Source: VAZQ01 sp963753575
GTDB lineage: Bacteria > Pseudomonadota > Alphaproteobacteria > Rhizobiales > Xanthobacteraceae
Assembly (NCBI GenBank): GCA_963753575.1
Contig: CAVWCR010000003.1
Span: 930,001-994,000 of the forward strand
Reading direction: 5' to 3'
Length of the DNA stretch: 64,000 nt
A program made the translations under genes and the position numbers. This document shows positions 48,003 through 56,377 of this stretch, in pieces (within the stretch, counting starts at the first letter, position 1; each line of letters begins with the position of its first letter). The notes beneath the pieces were generated by a model. It saw only the letters and a program-made list of their open reading frames with translations. It did not search any database and had not been told where the DNA came from.

Positions 48003-48506
48003 CTATTCCTTCGCCGATTTGACGCAGTCATTGTTGAGGTCGTCGAAGATCACATCGGCGGGCTCGAACAGCCGGTCAAGCTCGGTAGGCTTGGCGCCGC
48101 GCGCGTCGGCGACTGCCTTTTCAAGCGCCCGGGTAAGCTGAGTATAGCGCGCGCGTGTGGGCTCGTCGCGCAGGTTGGCGAGGTAGGTGCCAAGCGCCGC
48201 AAACTTGTTGACGGCAGCGTCGGCCTCGATCCGCTCGGCGGCCGCGTTCTCGGGCGGCTTGCCGGCGCGCTCGCGCTCGCCGCTCGCGCTCAGGAGGCCG
48301 GCCTTGAACTTGACCTGGAAATAGGCGTCGATGATCTCCTTGCAGGTGCGCATATATTCGGCGCGGCCGAGGTTGTGCCGAATGAGATCGACGAACTTGT
48401 TGTTGAGATAGCCGTTGTAGATCGAAGTGACCAGAGACAGCGTCGCGATGAACATCGGGAAAAGAGTGATCACCACCGATCGCAGCTTGCTGTCGTTCTC
48501 GCTCAT
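48003..48506 (-). CDS. Hypothetical membrane-anchored protein, 167 aa
   Basis: One N-terminal helix (about 8-32, SVVITLFPMFIATLSLVTSIYNGYL) and a long, charged, probably helical remainder. There is one cysteine near residue 55 and one close to the C-terminus. No family recognised. The start is an ATG at 48506; a GTG two codons earlier is possible. It lies between the cupin gene and lpdA on the pdh strand, with a duplicated 15-bp word (CCCTTGGTCCTCACG) at 48538-48567 just upstream. Confidence 0.6.
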   Translation of the reverse strand: MSENDSKLRSVVITLFPMFIATLSLVTSIYNGYLNNKFVDLIRHNLGRAEYMRTCKEIIDAYFQVKFKAGLLSASGERERAGKPPENAAAERIEADAAVNKFAALGTYLANLRDEPTRARYTQLTRALEKAVADARGAKPTELDRLFEPADVIFDDLNNDCVKSAKE

Positions 48507-48573
48507 GCGCACACTCTGCCGAAACGGCTGCGCAAGCCCTTGGTCCTCACGCCCTTGGTCCTCACGCCTGGAG

Positions 48574-48918
48574 TCATAGTGACTGGGTCGCCTCGTAGAA
48601 CGGCGCGACGATGTTCTTGAAGCTGATCGCGACCGTGTCTTCGACCGCCATGGCGGAATGTGGCATGTTCGACGGATGATAGCTGACCTCGCCCGGGCCG
48701 ATCTCGTAGGTCTCCTCGCCGCAGGTCATGCGCATGCGGCCGGACAGCACATAGATCGCCTGCTCCTCCGCGTGCTGGTGCGGCCGCGCGCTGTCGCCCG
48801 CGCGCCAATGCATCTTCATCACCTCGATCGATTTGCCGCGCACGACCGGGCCGCGGGCGTCCGAATGGGACGGCGTGACCAGGTGATCGAGATCGCCGTC
48901 AAGAAGAACGCGGGGCAT
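48574..48918 (-). CDS. Single-domain cupin protein, 114 aa
   Basis: One conserved barrel with the metal-ligand pattern RPHQHAEEQAIYVLSG.....G........Y.PSNMPHS (H-x-H-x3-E...H), typical of small mononuclear cupins. The substrate is unknown. The ATG at 48918 has GGAG 7 bases upstream and gives the natural start MPRVLLDG. Located within the pdh strand, 36 bp past pdhC. Confidence 0.8.
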   Translation of the reverse strand: MPRVLLDGDLDHLVTPSHSDARGPVVRGKSIEVMKMHWRAGDSARPHQHAEEQAIYVLSGRMRMTCGEETYEIGPGEVSYHPSNMPHSAMAVEDTVAISFKNIVAPFYEATQSL

Positions 48919-48954
48919 GGCAGAACTCCATTGCAATGAGAGACGCCTGGCCGA

Positions 48955-50271
48955 TCAGACGACCATCGTCACCGGGTTCTCGATCAGCGCCTTGAACGCG
49001 CCGAGAAGCTGGGCGCCGAGCGCGCCGTCAACCGCGCGATGATCGGTCGAGAGCGTCACCGACATCATCCAGGCCGCTTCGATCTTGCCGTTCTTGACGA
49101 CCGCGCGCTCTTCACCGGCGCCGACGGCCAGGATGGTTGCGTGCGGCGGGTTGATGACGGCGGCGAAGTCCTTGATGCCGTACATGCCGAGGTTCGACAC
49201 GGCGCTGGAGCCGCCTTGATATTCCTCCGGCTTGAGCTTGCGGACGCGGGCGCGCCCCGCGTAGTCCTTCATCTCGTTGGAGATGGCGGAGAGCGATTTG
49301 GCCTCCGCATGGCGCACGATCGGCGTGATCAGCCCGCCCGGGATCGCGACCGCCACCCCGATATCGGAGTGATGGTGCTTGAGCATGCCGCTCTCGGTCC
49401 AGGTCACGTTGGCGTCGGGCACGCGCTGCAGCGCGAGCGCGAGCGCCTTGATGACGAAGTCGTTGACCGAGAGCTTGTAGGCCGGCTGGCCGTCCTTGTC
49501 CTTGGGTGCGGCCGCATTGATCTCCTCGCGCGCCGCCAAGAGCTTGCCGATGTTGCAGTCAAGCGTCAGGTAGAAATGCGGGATGGTCAGCTTGGCCTCG
49601 ACCAAGCGCCGCGCGATCACCTTGCGGATATTGTCGTGCGGCACGACGTCGTAGCTGCCGGGCTCGAACAGCGCCCTGATCTTGTCGTCGGACGGCGCCT
49701 GCACCGCGAGCGGGATGCCAGCAGCCGGTGCCGCCACGCCCTTGCCGGCGCCTTCAACGTCGCGCGCGATGATGCGGCCGTGCGGGCCGGATCCCTGAAT
49801 ACGGCCAAGGTCGATGCCGCCGTTCTTGGCGAGGCGGCGCGCAAGCGGCGAGGCGAAGACGCGGTTGCCGCCGCCGATCGCAGGCGCGGCCGAGGACGCG
49901 GCGCTGCTCGCGGCGGGCCGGGCGGCGGGCTCGCTCTTCGGCGCAGGGGGAGCGGAGGCTGCGGCCGGCGGCGCAGACGGAGCGGCCGCCCCCTTCCCGG
50001 CTGCGGCCGCAGCCGCCTTCGGGTCCTCGCCTTCCTGCGCCAGCACGGCGATAAGCTGATTGACCGGCACGTCCTGGCTGCCGGCCGGGACAACGATCTT
50101 GGCCAGCACGCCGTCGTCGATCAACTCGTATTCCATCGTGGCCTTGTCGGTCTCGATCTCGGCGATCACGTCGCCGGCCTTGACCGCCTCGCCTTCCTTC
50201 TTGAGCCACTTGGCGAGGTTGCCCTTCTCCATCGTGGGCGAGAGCGCGGGCATCAGAATGTTGACCGCCAT
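48955..50271 (-). CDS. pdhC: Pyruvate dehydrogenase E2, dihydrolipoamide acetyltransferase
   Basis: Acetyl transfer from E1 to CoA. The N-terminal lipoyl domain has K43 in ETDKATME. It is followed by an alanine/proline linker, an E1/E3-binding domain with FASPLARRLAKNGGIDLGRIQGSGPHGRI, and a catalytic domain ending in STDHRAVDGA (the DHRxxDG active site). At 438 residues it has normal size. The ATG at 50271 lies 2 bases after GGGGCACTAG, which provides the G-rich ribosome-binding stretch. Its first 50 residues are nearly the same as those of PdhB. Confidence 0.96.
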   Translation of the reverse strand: MAVNILMPALSPTMEKGNLAKWLKKEGEAVKAGDVIAEIETDKATMEYELIDDGVLAKIVVPAGSQDVPVNQLIAVLAQEGEDPKAAAAAAGKGAAAPSAPPAAASAPPAPKSEPAARPAASSAASSAAPAIGGGNRVFASPLARRLAKNGGIDLGRIQGSGPHGRIIARDVEGAGKGVAAPAAGIPLAVQAPSDDKIRALFEPGSYDVVPHDNIRKVIARRLVEAKLTIPHFYLTLDCNIGKLLAAREEINAAAPKDKDGQPAYKLSVNDFVIKALALALQRVPDANVTWTESGMLKHHHSDIGVAVAIPGGLITPIVRHAEAKSLSAISNEMKDYAGRARVRKLKPEEYQGGSSAVSNLGMYGIKDFAAVINPPHATILAVGAGEERAVVKNGKIEAAWMMSVTLSTDHRAVDGALGAQLLGAFKALIENPVTMVV

Positions 50272-50273
50272 AC

Positions 50274-50289
50274 TAGTGCCCCGTTTCCT
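50274..50289 (-). repeat. 16-nt end motif GGAANNGGGGCACTAG before pdhC
   Basis: On the minus strand this reads GGAAACGGGGCACTAG and then TATG. The same 16 bases end the palindrome at 59400-59477 and precede two other start codons (58608, 59398). It fills the whole 17-bp gap between the DUF5076 stop and pdhC and doubles as its Shine-Dalgarno region. Confidence 0.6.
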
Positions 50290-50597
50290 CAACTGATTGC
50301 GCTGGTGGTGCCGGGATCGGTCGGTGAATCCATCTCGGCATTAAAGAGAGCGCGGATGCGCTCAAGCGTCTCGTCTTCCCGGAACTTGTCCTCGGTGGCG
50401 TAGATGCGCGCGACGTGGCGCGCCACGTCCGCGATCAGCATGCCCCAGGCTTCCGGATCGTCGAAGGCGCGGCGCAGCGATACGTGCAGACCACCGTCGA
50501 CAATGGCCGCGCGCAACACCTCGACGCCACCCTGCTCCAGCGCGGTCGGCGGAATCACCAGCGCATCGAATATCGGGTGTGGCTTCTCGGGGTCCAT
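50289..50597 (-). CDS. DUF5076-domain protein
   Basis: 102 residues, soluble, with AFDDPEAWGMLIADVARHVARIY and a C-terminal helix, matching the DUF5076 proteins that occur within pdh clusters of Rhizobiales. Function is unknown; the fixed position between E1-beta and E2 suggests a link to PDH assembly or regulation (inference). The ATG at 50597 is favoured (GGTGA upstream); a GTG at 50615 would add six residues and overlap the preceding gene. Confidence 0.72.
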   Translation of the reverse strand: MDPEKPHPIFDALVIPPTALEQGGVEVLRAAIVDGGLHVSLRRAFDDPEAWGMLIADVARHVARIYATEDKFREDETLERIRALFNAEMDSPTDPGTTSAIS

Positions 50598-50602
50598 GCT
50601 GT

Positions 50603-51001
50603 TCACCGGTGACACGGAAAATTCTGCGATAGGTGCTTGACGAAAATCGGGGAGACGCGCGCGTTAGGTTGCGCTTTAGCGACGACGATGTTGAGCTCGT
50701 GCTCCATCCATTCGAAGACATCGGAGAGCTTGTCCAGATCGCGGACCTCCGAAGGCAGGCAGAACAACTTGTTCGTCATGGCATTCTGCGCTCCGCCTTC
50801 CGCCTGCAGGAGGCCCTCGAACAGGCCGACCATATAGTTCTTGTAGGCGGTCGAGGCCCAGCCGGCGTTGCGTGAGACGCGTTGCAGCACGCGGTAGTTC
50901 TCGACGCTCATCGACGCGAGCACGATCGTGGCCTGCGCCCTCGCATGCGCGGTCCACAGGTCCACCGAGCCTATCAGCAGCAACGCTGCGAATATGCGCA
51001 T
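50603..51001 (-). CDS. Secreted Rap1a/Tai-like small protein, 132 aa
   Basis: A signal peptide (MRIFAALLLIGSVDLWTAHARA) precedes an all-helical domain with GLFEGLLQ, FCLPSEVRDLDKLSDVFEWMEHE and a C-terminal NFPC. The two cysteines, about 60 residues apart, and the F-C-L-P / V-x-x-x-L pattern resemble the Rap1a/Tai fold of type VI secretion immunity proteins, which also occurs as orphan periplasmic proteins. A GTG at 51010 would overlap the pdhB stop by 4 bp, so it is part of the pdh operon. No secretion-system gene is near. Confidence 0.6.
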   Translation of the reverse strand: MRIFAALLLIGSVDLWTAHARAQATIVLASMSVENYRVLQRVSRNAGWASTAYKNYMVGLFEGLLQAEGGAQNAMTNKLFCLPSEVRDLDKLSDVFEWMEHELNIVVAKAQPNARVSPIFVKHLSQNFPCHR

Positions 51002-51006
51002 GACGC

Positions 51007-52398
51007 TCACCGGTAGCAAACCGCCTTGCCGGCTTCGACCACGTCCTGGACCGAGGGCAATGCAAGCTTTTCCAGGTTGGCCGCGTACGGCATTGGGACG
51101 TCCTTGCCGGTCACGCGCAGGACCGGCGCATCGAGCCAGTCGAACGCCTCCTCCATCACGCGCGCAGCAATCTCGGCACCGACGCCCGACTGCCGCCAGC
51201 CCTCCTCGACAGTTACGACCCGGCCGGTCTTCTTCACCAACTCGACGATGGTGCCGATATCCATCGGCCGCAGCGTGCGCAGGTCGACGACTTCGGCGCT
51301 GATGCCGTCCTGCGCCAGCGCATCGGCCGCCTTCAGCGCGTAGGTCATGCCCATCGACCAGGCCACGATGGTGACGTCGGAGCCCACGCGCGCGATCCGG
51401 GCGCGGCCGATCGGCACCAGATAGTCGTCGAGCTTGGGGACCGGGAAGCTCTGGCCGTAGAGGATTTCGTTCTCGAGGAAGATGACCGGGTTGGGATCGC
51501 GGATCGCGGACTTGAGCAGCCCCTTGGCGTCGGCTGCCGTATAGGGCGCGACCACCTTGAGGCCCGGGATGTGCGAATACCAGGAAGCGAAATCCTGGCT
51601 GTGCTGGGCGGCGACACGCGCAGCCGGACCGTTGGGTCCGCGAAACACGATCGAGGGGCCGATCTGGCCGCCCGACATGTAGCGCGTCTTGGCGGCCGAG
51701 TTGATGATCTGGTCCATGGCCTGCATGGCGAAGTTGAAAGTCATGAACTCGACGATCGGCTTCAGGCCGGCGAGCGCGGCGCCGACGCCCAGGCCCGCAA
51801 AGCCGTGCTCGGTGATCGGCGTGTCGATCACCCGCATGGCGCCGAATTCCTGCAGCAGCCCCTGGGTCACCTTGTAGGCGCCCTGATATTCCGCGACCTC
51901 CTCGCCCATCACGAAGACATCCTTGTCGCGGCGCATCTCCTCGGCCATGGCGTCGCGCAGCGCTTCGCGTACCGTCATGGTCGTCATGGCGGTGCCTTCG
52001 GGCACTTCCGGCTCCGGCAATGCGGTGGTCTGCGCGGGCGCGGAGGGAGCCAGTGGTGCCGGCGCACGCGCTTGCGTCGTGGCGGGACGGTCCTGGCTGG
52101 CGGGCGGAGCTGACTTGGGAGCGGCGACGCCGCCCTTGAGCGCGGACGCATCCTCGCCATCGGCGAGGATCATGGCGATCGGCGTATTGACCGCAACGTC
52201 GTTGGTTCCCTCCGGCACAAGGATCTTGCCGAGCGTGCCTTCGTCGACCGCCTCCACCTCCATGGTGGCCTTGTCGGTCTCGATCTCGGCGATCACGTCG
52301 CCGGACTTGACGGTGTCGCCCTCTTTCTTGAGCCACTTGGCGAGGTTGCCCCTCTCCATCGTGGGTGACAGCGCGGGCATCAGTATTTCGGTCGGCAT
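51007..52398 (-). CDS. pdhB: Pyruvate dehydrogenase E1 beta with N-terminal lipoyl domain
   Basis: The E1 beta subunit is fused to a lipoyl domain (1-80, lipoyl lysine K43 in ETDKATME) through an alanine/proline linker (about 90-135). It then shows the transketolase central and C-terminal domains: VREALRDAMAEEMRRDKDVFVMGEEVAEYQGAYKVTQGL, TPITEHGFAGLGVGAA and SVPMP-like DVPMPYAANLE. This fusion is the alphaproteobacterial form. The ATG at 52398 starts the lipoyl domain correctly, giving 463 residues. Confidence 0.96.
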   Translation of the reverse strand: MPTEILMPALSPTMERGNLAKWLKKEGDTVKSGDVIAEIETDKATMEVEAVDEGTLGKILVPEGTNDVAVNTPIAMILADGEDASALKGGVAAPKSAPPASQDRPATTQARAPAPLAPSAPAQTTALPEPEVPEGTAMTTMTVREALRDAMAEEMRRDKDVFVMGEEVAEYQGAYKVTQGLLQEFGAMRVIDTPITEHGFAGLGVGAALAGLKPIVEFMTFNFAMQAMDQIINSAAKTRYMSGGQIGPSIVFRGPNGPAARVAAQHSQDFASWYSHIPGLKVVAPYTAADAKGLLKSAIRDPNPVIFLENEILYGQSFPVPKLDDYLVPIGRARIARVGSDVTIVAWSMGMTYALKAADALAQDGISAEVVDLRTLRPMDIGTIVELVKKTGRVVTVEEGWRQSGVGAEIAARVMEEAFDWLDAPVLRVTGKDVPMPYAANLEKLALPSVQDVVEAGKAVCYR

Positions 52399-52450
52399 GA
52401 ACGGCTTATCCCATGGCAGCGAGTGTGCGACGTCGATACGACCGCGATGC

Positions 52451-53491
52451 TTACTTGTAGACGTCGGTATAGAGCTCGGACGCGTCCGGTTCGGCATCGT
52501 GCGTGGCAAACTCCGCCGCCTCGTTCACGACTGCGCGCACTTCCGTATCGATCTTCTTCAAGGCGTCCTCGCTCGCCAACTTCTTTGCGAGCAATCGCTG
52601 GCGTACCTGTTCGATCGGATCGTGCTCGCTGCGGACCTTTTCGACTTCTTCTTTCGAACGGTACTTGGCCGGGTCCGACATGGAATGGCCGCGGTAGCGG
52701 TAGGTCAGCATCTCCAGGATGATCGGGCCGTTGCCGGTGCGGCACCAGTTCACCGCTTTCTCACCGGCCGCTTTCACGGCACGCACGTCCATGCCGTCGA
52801 CCTGCTCGCCTGGAACTTCATGGGAGAGCCCGCGGTGATAAAGCTGCGTGGTCGCCGAGGCGCGTGCCACCGAGGTGCCCATGCCGTACTGGTTGTTCTC
52901 GATGATGTAGATCACCGGCAGCTTCCAGAGCTTCGCCATGTTGAAGCTCTCGTAGACCTGGCCCTGGTTGGCGGCGCCGTCGCCGAAATAGGTGAGCGAG
53001 ACGTGATCGTTGCCGCGATACTTGTTGGCAAAGGCGATCCCGGTGCCGAGCGGGACCTGTGCGGCCACGATGCCGTGGCCGCCATAGAAGCCCTTCTCGA
53101 CGGAAAACATGTGCATCGAGCCGCCCTTGCCGTGCGAATAGCCGCCGCGCCGGCCGGTCAGCTCGGCCATGACGCCTCTGGCGTCCATGCCGCAGGCCAG
53201 CATGTGGCCGTGATCGCGATAGCCGGTAATAACGCCGTCGCCGGGCTTGAGCGCCATCTGCATGCCTACGACGACCGCTTCCTGCCCGATATAGAGATGG
53301 CAGAAGCCGCCGATCAGGCCCATTCCGTAGAGCTGACCGGCCTTTTCCTCGAACCGGCGGATGAGCAGCATGTCCCGCAGTGCGGCAAAATCCTGCTCCT
53401 TGCTGAACTCGGGCACCGCGCCCGCTGTGTTGTCGCCTGCGCGGCGCTGGGCAGCCGAAGGGACCGCCGATTTATTGGTGGCTACCGCCAT
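52451..53491 (-). CDS. pdhA: Pyruvate dehydrogenase E1 alpha
   Basis: Thiamine-diphosphate-binding subunit, 346 residues. The ThDP motif is GDGAANQGQVYESFNMAKLWKLPVIYIIENN, and the phosphorylation-loop-like RYRGHSMSDPAKYRSKEE follows, preceded by an early MLLIRRFEEKAGQLYGMG. The ATG at 53491 has GAGGAG 5 bases upstream; a GTG at 53521 is less likely. First gene of pdhA-pdhB-(Rap1a-like)-DUF5076-pdhC. Confidence 0.96.
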   Translation of the reverse strand: MAVATNKSAVPSAAQRRAGDNTAGAVPEFSKEQDFAALRDMLLIRRFEEKAGQLYGMGLIGGFCHLYIGQEAVVVGMQMALKPGDGVITGYRDHGHMLACGMDARGVMAELTGRRGGYSHGKGGSMHMFSVEKGFYGGHGIVAAQVPLGTGIAFANKYRGNDHVSLTYFGDGAANQGQVYESFNMAKLWKLPVIYIIENNQYGMGTSVARASATTQLYHRGLSHEVPGEQVDGMDVRAVKAAGEKAVNWCRTGNGPIILEMLTYRYRGHSMSDPAKYRSKEEVEKVRSEHDPIEQVRQRLLAKKLASEDALKKIDTEVRAVVNEAAEFATHDAEPDASELYTDVYK

Positions 53492-53636
53492 GTGGCTCCT
53501 CAAGAAAACAGGGCCCGACATCGGTCATTGGCCCAACTTCCCATTAGCCGAAATTGTGCCTGGGCGAAAGCGTATGCGGGGCGCTGTGAATGGCGAGAAA
53601 ATCGGCTCAGTTCCGGTGATCGGCCCCCTCGGGTGC

Positions 53637-53954
53637 TCAAGGCCGTCTCAGGTCAAGCGTCAGGTCGTTGGGATCGACGTAGTCAAGCAGGGCGCGCGCG
53701 CGTTCGTCGAGCAAGTCGGGATCGATGCGGTCGGGCTTCAAGAGCGAGACGCGACGCTCCCAGACCGCCCGCTCTGCCTTCACCATCGCCAGCTCGCCCG
53801 ACAGCTCGGCGATCTGCTGCTCGATGTTCTGTCGCGCCATGAGGCCATGGTTGCCGGTAAAGGCGTTGACCCCGAAATACCCGATCAACAGCGCCGCCGC
53901 GACATAGAGGCCGAGCGCCGTGAGGATCGATCGAAGCCGATTGCGGGTGACCAT
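53637..53954 (-). CDS. ftsB: FtsB/DivIC-type septum formation initiator
   Basis: 105 residues: one membrane helix (about 11-29) followed by a coiled coil (about 40-68, ARQNIEQQIAELSGELAMVKAERAVWERRV) and a short C-terminal hook, LLDERARALLDYVDPNDLTL. This is the usual form of FtsB between eno and pdhA in alphaproteobacteria. It would join FtsL and FtsQ in the divisome. The ATG at 53954 keeps the basic start MVTRNRLRS. Confidence 0.85.
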   Translation of the reverse strand: MVTRNRLRSILTALGLYVAAALLIGYFGVNAFTGNHGLMARQNIEQQIAELSGELAMVKAERAVWERRVSLLKPDRIDPDLLDERARALLDYVDPNDLTLDLRRP

Positions 53955-54005
53955 GCCGGCAGAGTGCCGGGGCGGCCTTAATGCGGCTTTAACGGTCCGC
54001 CGACC

Positions 54006-54815
54006 TCAGCCTCGGGTGACCTGCCTGACTTCGTTGAGCAGGAAATTGCCGAGGCGCTTGCCGCGATTGCGCAAATAGCGCACGAGGCCGGCATCGACGA
54101 AATAGGTCAGCAGGATCGAGTCCCGCGTGGTCACCTCGGGGCCGACCGTGTCGGCCGAATGCCATGTCTTCTCGCCGACCGCGAAGGCATAGCCGGTGTT
54201 GGGCGCGAATTTCATCTGGGTATGCTTGGGCATGCTGCCGTCGGGCAGCCGCTCATGGAAGATCGTGCCGATGTGGGTCGTCGAGCTGTCGCGCGGCAGG
54301 TAGAGCTGGATGGTCATGCCCTTCCAGTGCGTGTCCGGGTGCGGAAAGATCCGGTAGCCGGGCGTATCACGCGTGAGGATCGGCACCGGGTACATGCCAA
54401 CCTTGGCGAAGTCCTTGCCGAAGCGCTCGCTAAGACCGGGCGCGAGACGCCGCATCAGCGCTTGCTTGACCGGGGTCGAGCAGAGCGCATGGCCGACGAT
54501 GTCCCAGACCGGGCGTTTGTCCGCGGGCAGCCGGCGGATGTATTCGGGCAACAGGTCGATCTTGACCCGTGTGTGGGTCCCGTCCGCCAGGTCGTTGCCC
54601 TTGGCGCGGCCGGACATGGGCCGGTAGTCCGAGGCGACCGGCATTGCGGTCAGCATGGCGGCGTAGACGTCGTCCGGAAATACGCGATCGAACTGGAGAT
54701 GATGGAAGGGCGCGTCGCTCGAGCGGGCGGCGTCCATCGATGCGGCCACGAACTGCGTGAGGCGCTCGATCGCCCGTCGCCGGTCCAATGCTTTCAGGCC
54801 GATTGATTGGTCCAT
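54006..54815 (-). CDS. 2-oxoglutarate/Fe(II)-dependent dioxygenase-like protein, 269 aa
   Basis: The jelly-roll signature H-x-D...H is visible: GYRIFPHPDTHWKGMTIQLYLP (iron ligands H and D) and later GEKTWHSADTV (third ligand H), with a basic RDSILLTYF that may bind 2-oxoglutarate. It resembles prolyl-4-hydroxylase-like sugar- or lipid-modifying oxygenases; the substrate is unknown. I chose the ATG at 54815 as the likeliest start; an ATG at 54869 or a TTG at 54890 would prepend a hydrophobic stretch. It lies between ftsB and eno. Confidence 0.7.
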   Translation of the reverse strand: MDQSIGLKALDRRRAIERLTQFVAASMDAARSSDAPFHHLQFDRVFPDDVYAAMLTAMPVASDYRPMSGRAKGNDLADGTHTRVKIDLLPEYIRRLPADKRPVWDIVGHALCSTPVKQALMRRLAPGLSERFGKDFAKVGMYPVPILTRDTPGYRIFPHPDTHWKGMTIQLYLPRDSSTTHIGTIFHERLPDGSMPKHTQMKFAPNTGYAFAVGEKTWHSADTVGPEVTTRDSILLTYFVDAGLVRYLRNRGKRLGNFLLNEVRQVTRG

Positions 54816-54939
54816 CGCGAACAATCCCGGGGTGATTTGCGCAAAGCCTACACCGGCCAGGGCCAGCATGACAGCGCCGAAATCCGCCAAGCCCCGGCGA
54901 CAGCACAGATTTTCCCGGCAAGCGCCGGACGTTAGTACC

Positions 54940-56223
54940 TTAACGCAGTGCCTTCAGCGCCGTTCTGCCCGCATAGCGGGCCTGGGGCCCGAGCTCCTCC
55001 TCGATACGCAGGAGCTGGTTGTATTTGGCGGTGCGGTCGGAACGGGCGACCGAGCCGGTCTTGATCTGCCCGCAGTTGGTGGCGACGGCGAGATCAGCGA
55101 TGGTAGAATCCTCGGTCTCGCCCGAGCGGTGCGACATCACCACGGTATAGCCCGCCTTGTGCGCGGTCTCGACCGCCGCCATCGCTTCGGTGAGCGTGCC
55201 GATCTGGTTGACTTTGACCAGGATCGAGTTGGCGATGCCTTTCTTTATGCATTCGTTGAGCCGCGCAACGTTGGTGACCATCAGGTCGTCGCCGACCAGC
55301 TGGCACTTGTTGCCGATCAGATCGGTGACGAGCTTCCAGCCCTCGAAATCGTCCTCCGCGCAGCCGTCCTCGATCGAGGCGATCGGATAGCGCGACGCCA
55401 GCGTGGCGAGGTATTCCGCCTGTTCCTTCTTGGAACGCGTCTTGCCCTCGCCTTCGTACACATAGGCGCCGTCCTTGAAAAACTCGGTGGAAGCGGGATC
55501 GAGCGCCAACAGGATATCGTCGCCGGGCCGGTAGCCGGCCGTCTCGATCGCCTTCATGACCAAGCTCAGCGCATCTTCGGCGGAGGCGAGATTGGGCGCG
55601 AAGCCGCCCTCATCACCGACATTGGTGTTGAGGCCGGCATCCTGCAGCGCCTTCTTGAGCGTCTGAAAGACCTCGACCCCCATGCGCAGCCCGTCCGCGA
55701 AGGTGTCCGCTCCGACCGGCATGATCATGAATTCCTGAAAGTCGATCGGGTTGTCGGCGTGCACGCCGCCGTTGACGATATTCATCATCGGCACCGGCAG
55801 CAGGCGCGCCGAGGTGCCGCCGACGTAACGGTAGAGCGGCAGATCGCGGGCAACGGCCGCCGCCTTGGCGACCGCAAGCGACACGCCCAGGATGGCGTTG
55901 GCGCCGAGCCGGCCCTTGTTCGCAGTGCCGTCGAGCGCAATCAGGGTCTCGTCGATCTTGGCCTGCGCTTCGGCGTCCATGCCGCCGACCGCGTCGAAGA
56001 TCTCGCCGTTGACCGCCTCGACTGCCTTGCGGACGCCTTTGCCGAGGTAGCGCTTCGGGTCGCCGTCACGCAGTTCCACCACCTCATGCGCGCCGGTCGA
56101 GGCGCCCGAGGGCACGCCCGCACGCCCGCGTGAGCCGTCCTCCAGAATCACGTCGACTTCGACGGTGGGATTGCCGCGGCTGTCGAGAATTTCGCGGCCA
56201 ATGACATCAATGATGGCGGTCAT
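54940..56223 (-). CDS. eno: Enolase
   Basis: Interconverts 2-phosphoglycerate and phosphoenolpyruvate. Starts MTAIIDVIGREILDSRGNPTVEVDV. It has the conserved NIVNGGVHADNPIDFQEFMIMP, SIEDGCAEDDFEGWK and SHRSGETEDSTIADLAVATNCGQIKTG, with metal ligands and catalytic lysine in place. At 427 residues it is full length. The ATG at 56223 is preferred over upstream codons. Its position ahead of ftsB and the pdh genes links phosphoenolpyruvate formation to pyruvate oxidation. Confidence 0.97.
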   Translation of the reverse strand: MTAIIDVIGREILDSRGNPTVEVDVILEDGSRGRAGVPSGASTGAHEVVELRDGDPKRYLGKGVRKAVEAVNGEIFDAVGGMDAEAQAKIDETLIALDGTANKGRLGANAILGVSLAVAKAAAVARDLPLYRYVGGTSARLLPVPMMNIVNGGVHADNPIDFQEFMIMPVGADTFADGLRMGVEVFQTLKKALQDAGLNTNVGDEGGFAPNLASAEDALSLVMKAIETAGYRPGDDILLALDPASTEFFKDGAYVYEGEGKTRSKKEQAEYLATLASRYPIASIEDGCAEDDFEGWKLVTDLIGNKCQLVGDDLMVTNVARLNECIKKGIANSILVKVNQIGTLTEAMAAVETAHKAGYTVVMSHRSGETEDSTIADLAVATNCGQIKTGSVARSDRTAKYNQLLRIEEELGPQARYAGRTALKALR

Positions 56224-56377
56224 GGAGCCCCTGTGCACTGCAATACGATGCCGGCTAAGGCCGCTTCTACAGGATCAATCCTGCCGCGCAAAGGGCGTCG
56301 GGGGCGCGCCTCGCAGGCGGCTACACATTGGTGGAACAGGCGAGCCACCTCCGGTATTCTGTCGGCTGGAGGATTCG

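Noticed and set aside
50603..51001. Type VI secretion immunity system in the pdh cluster
   Set aside because: Only a Rap1a-like fold resemblance; no effector or secretion gene nearby, so a system is not claimed.
50603..52336. Long minus-strand frame running from pdhB into the Rap1a-like gene
   Set aside because: Only the last ~130 codons make sense as a protein; the rest is an out-of-frame reading of pdhB.
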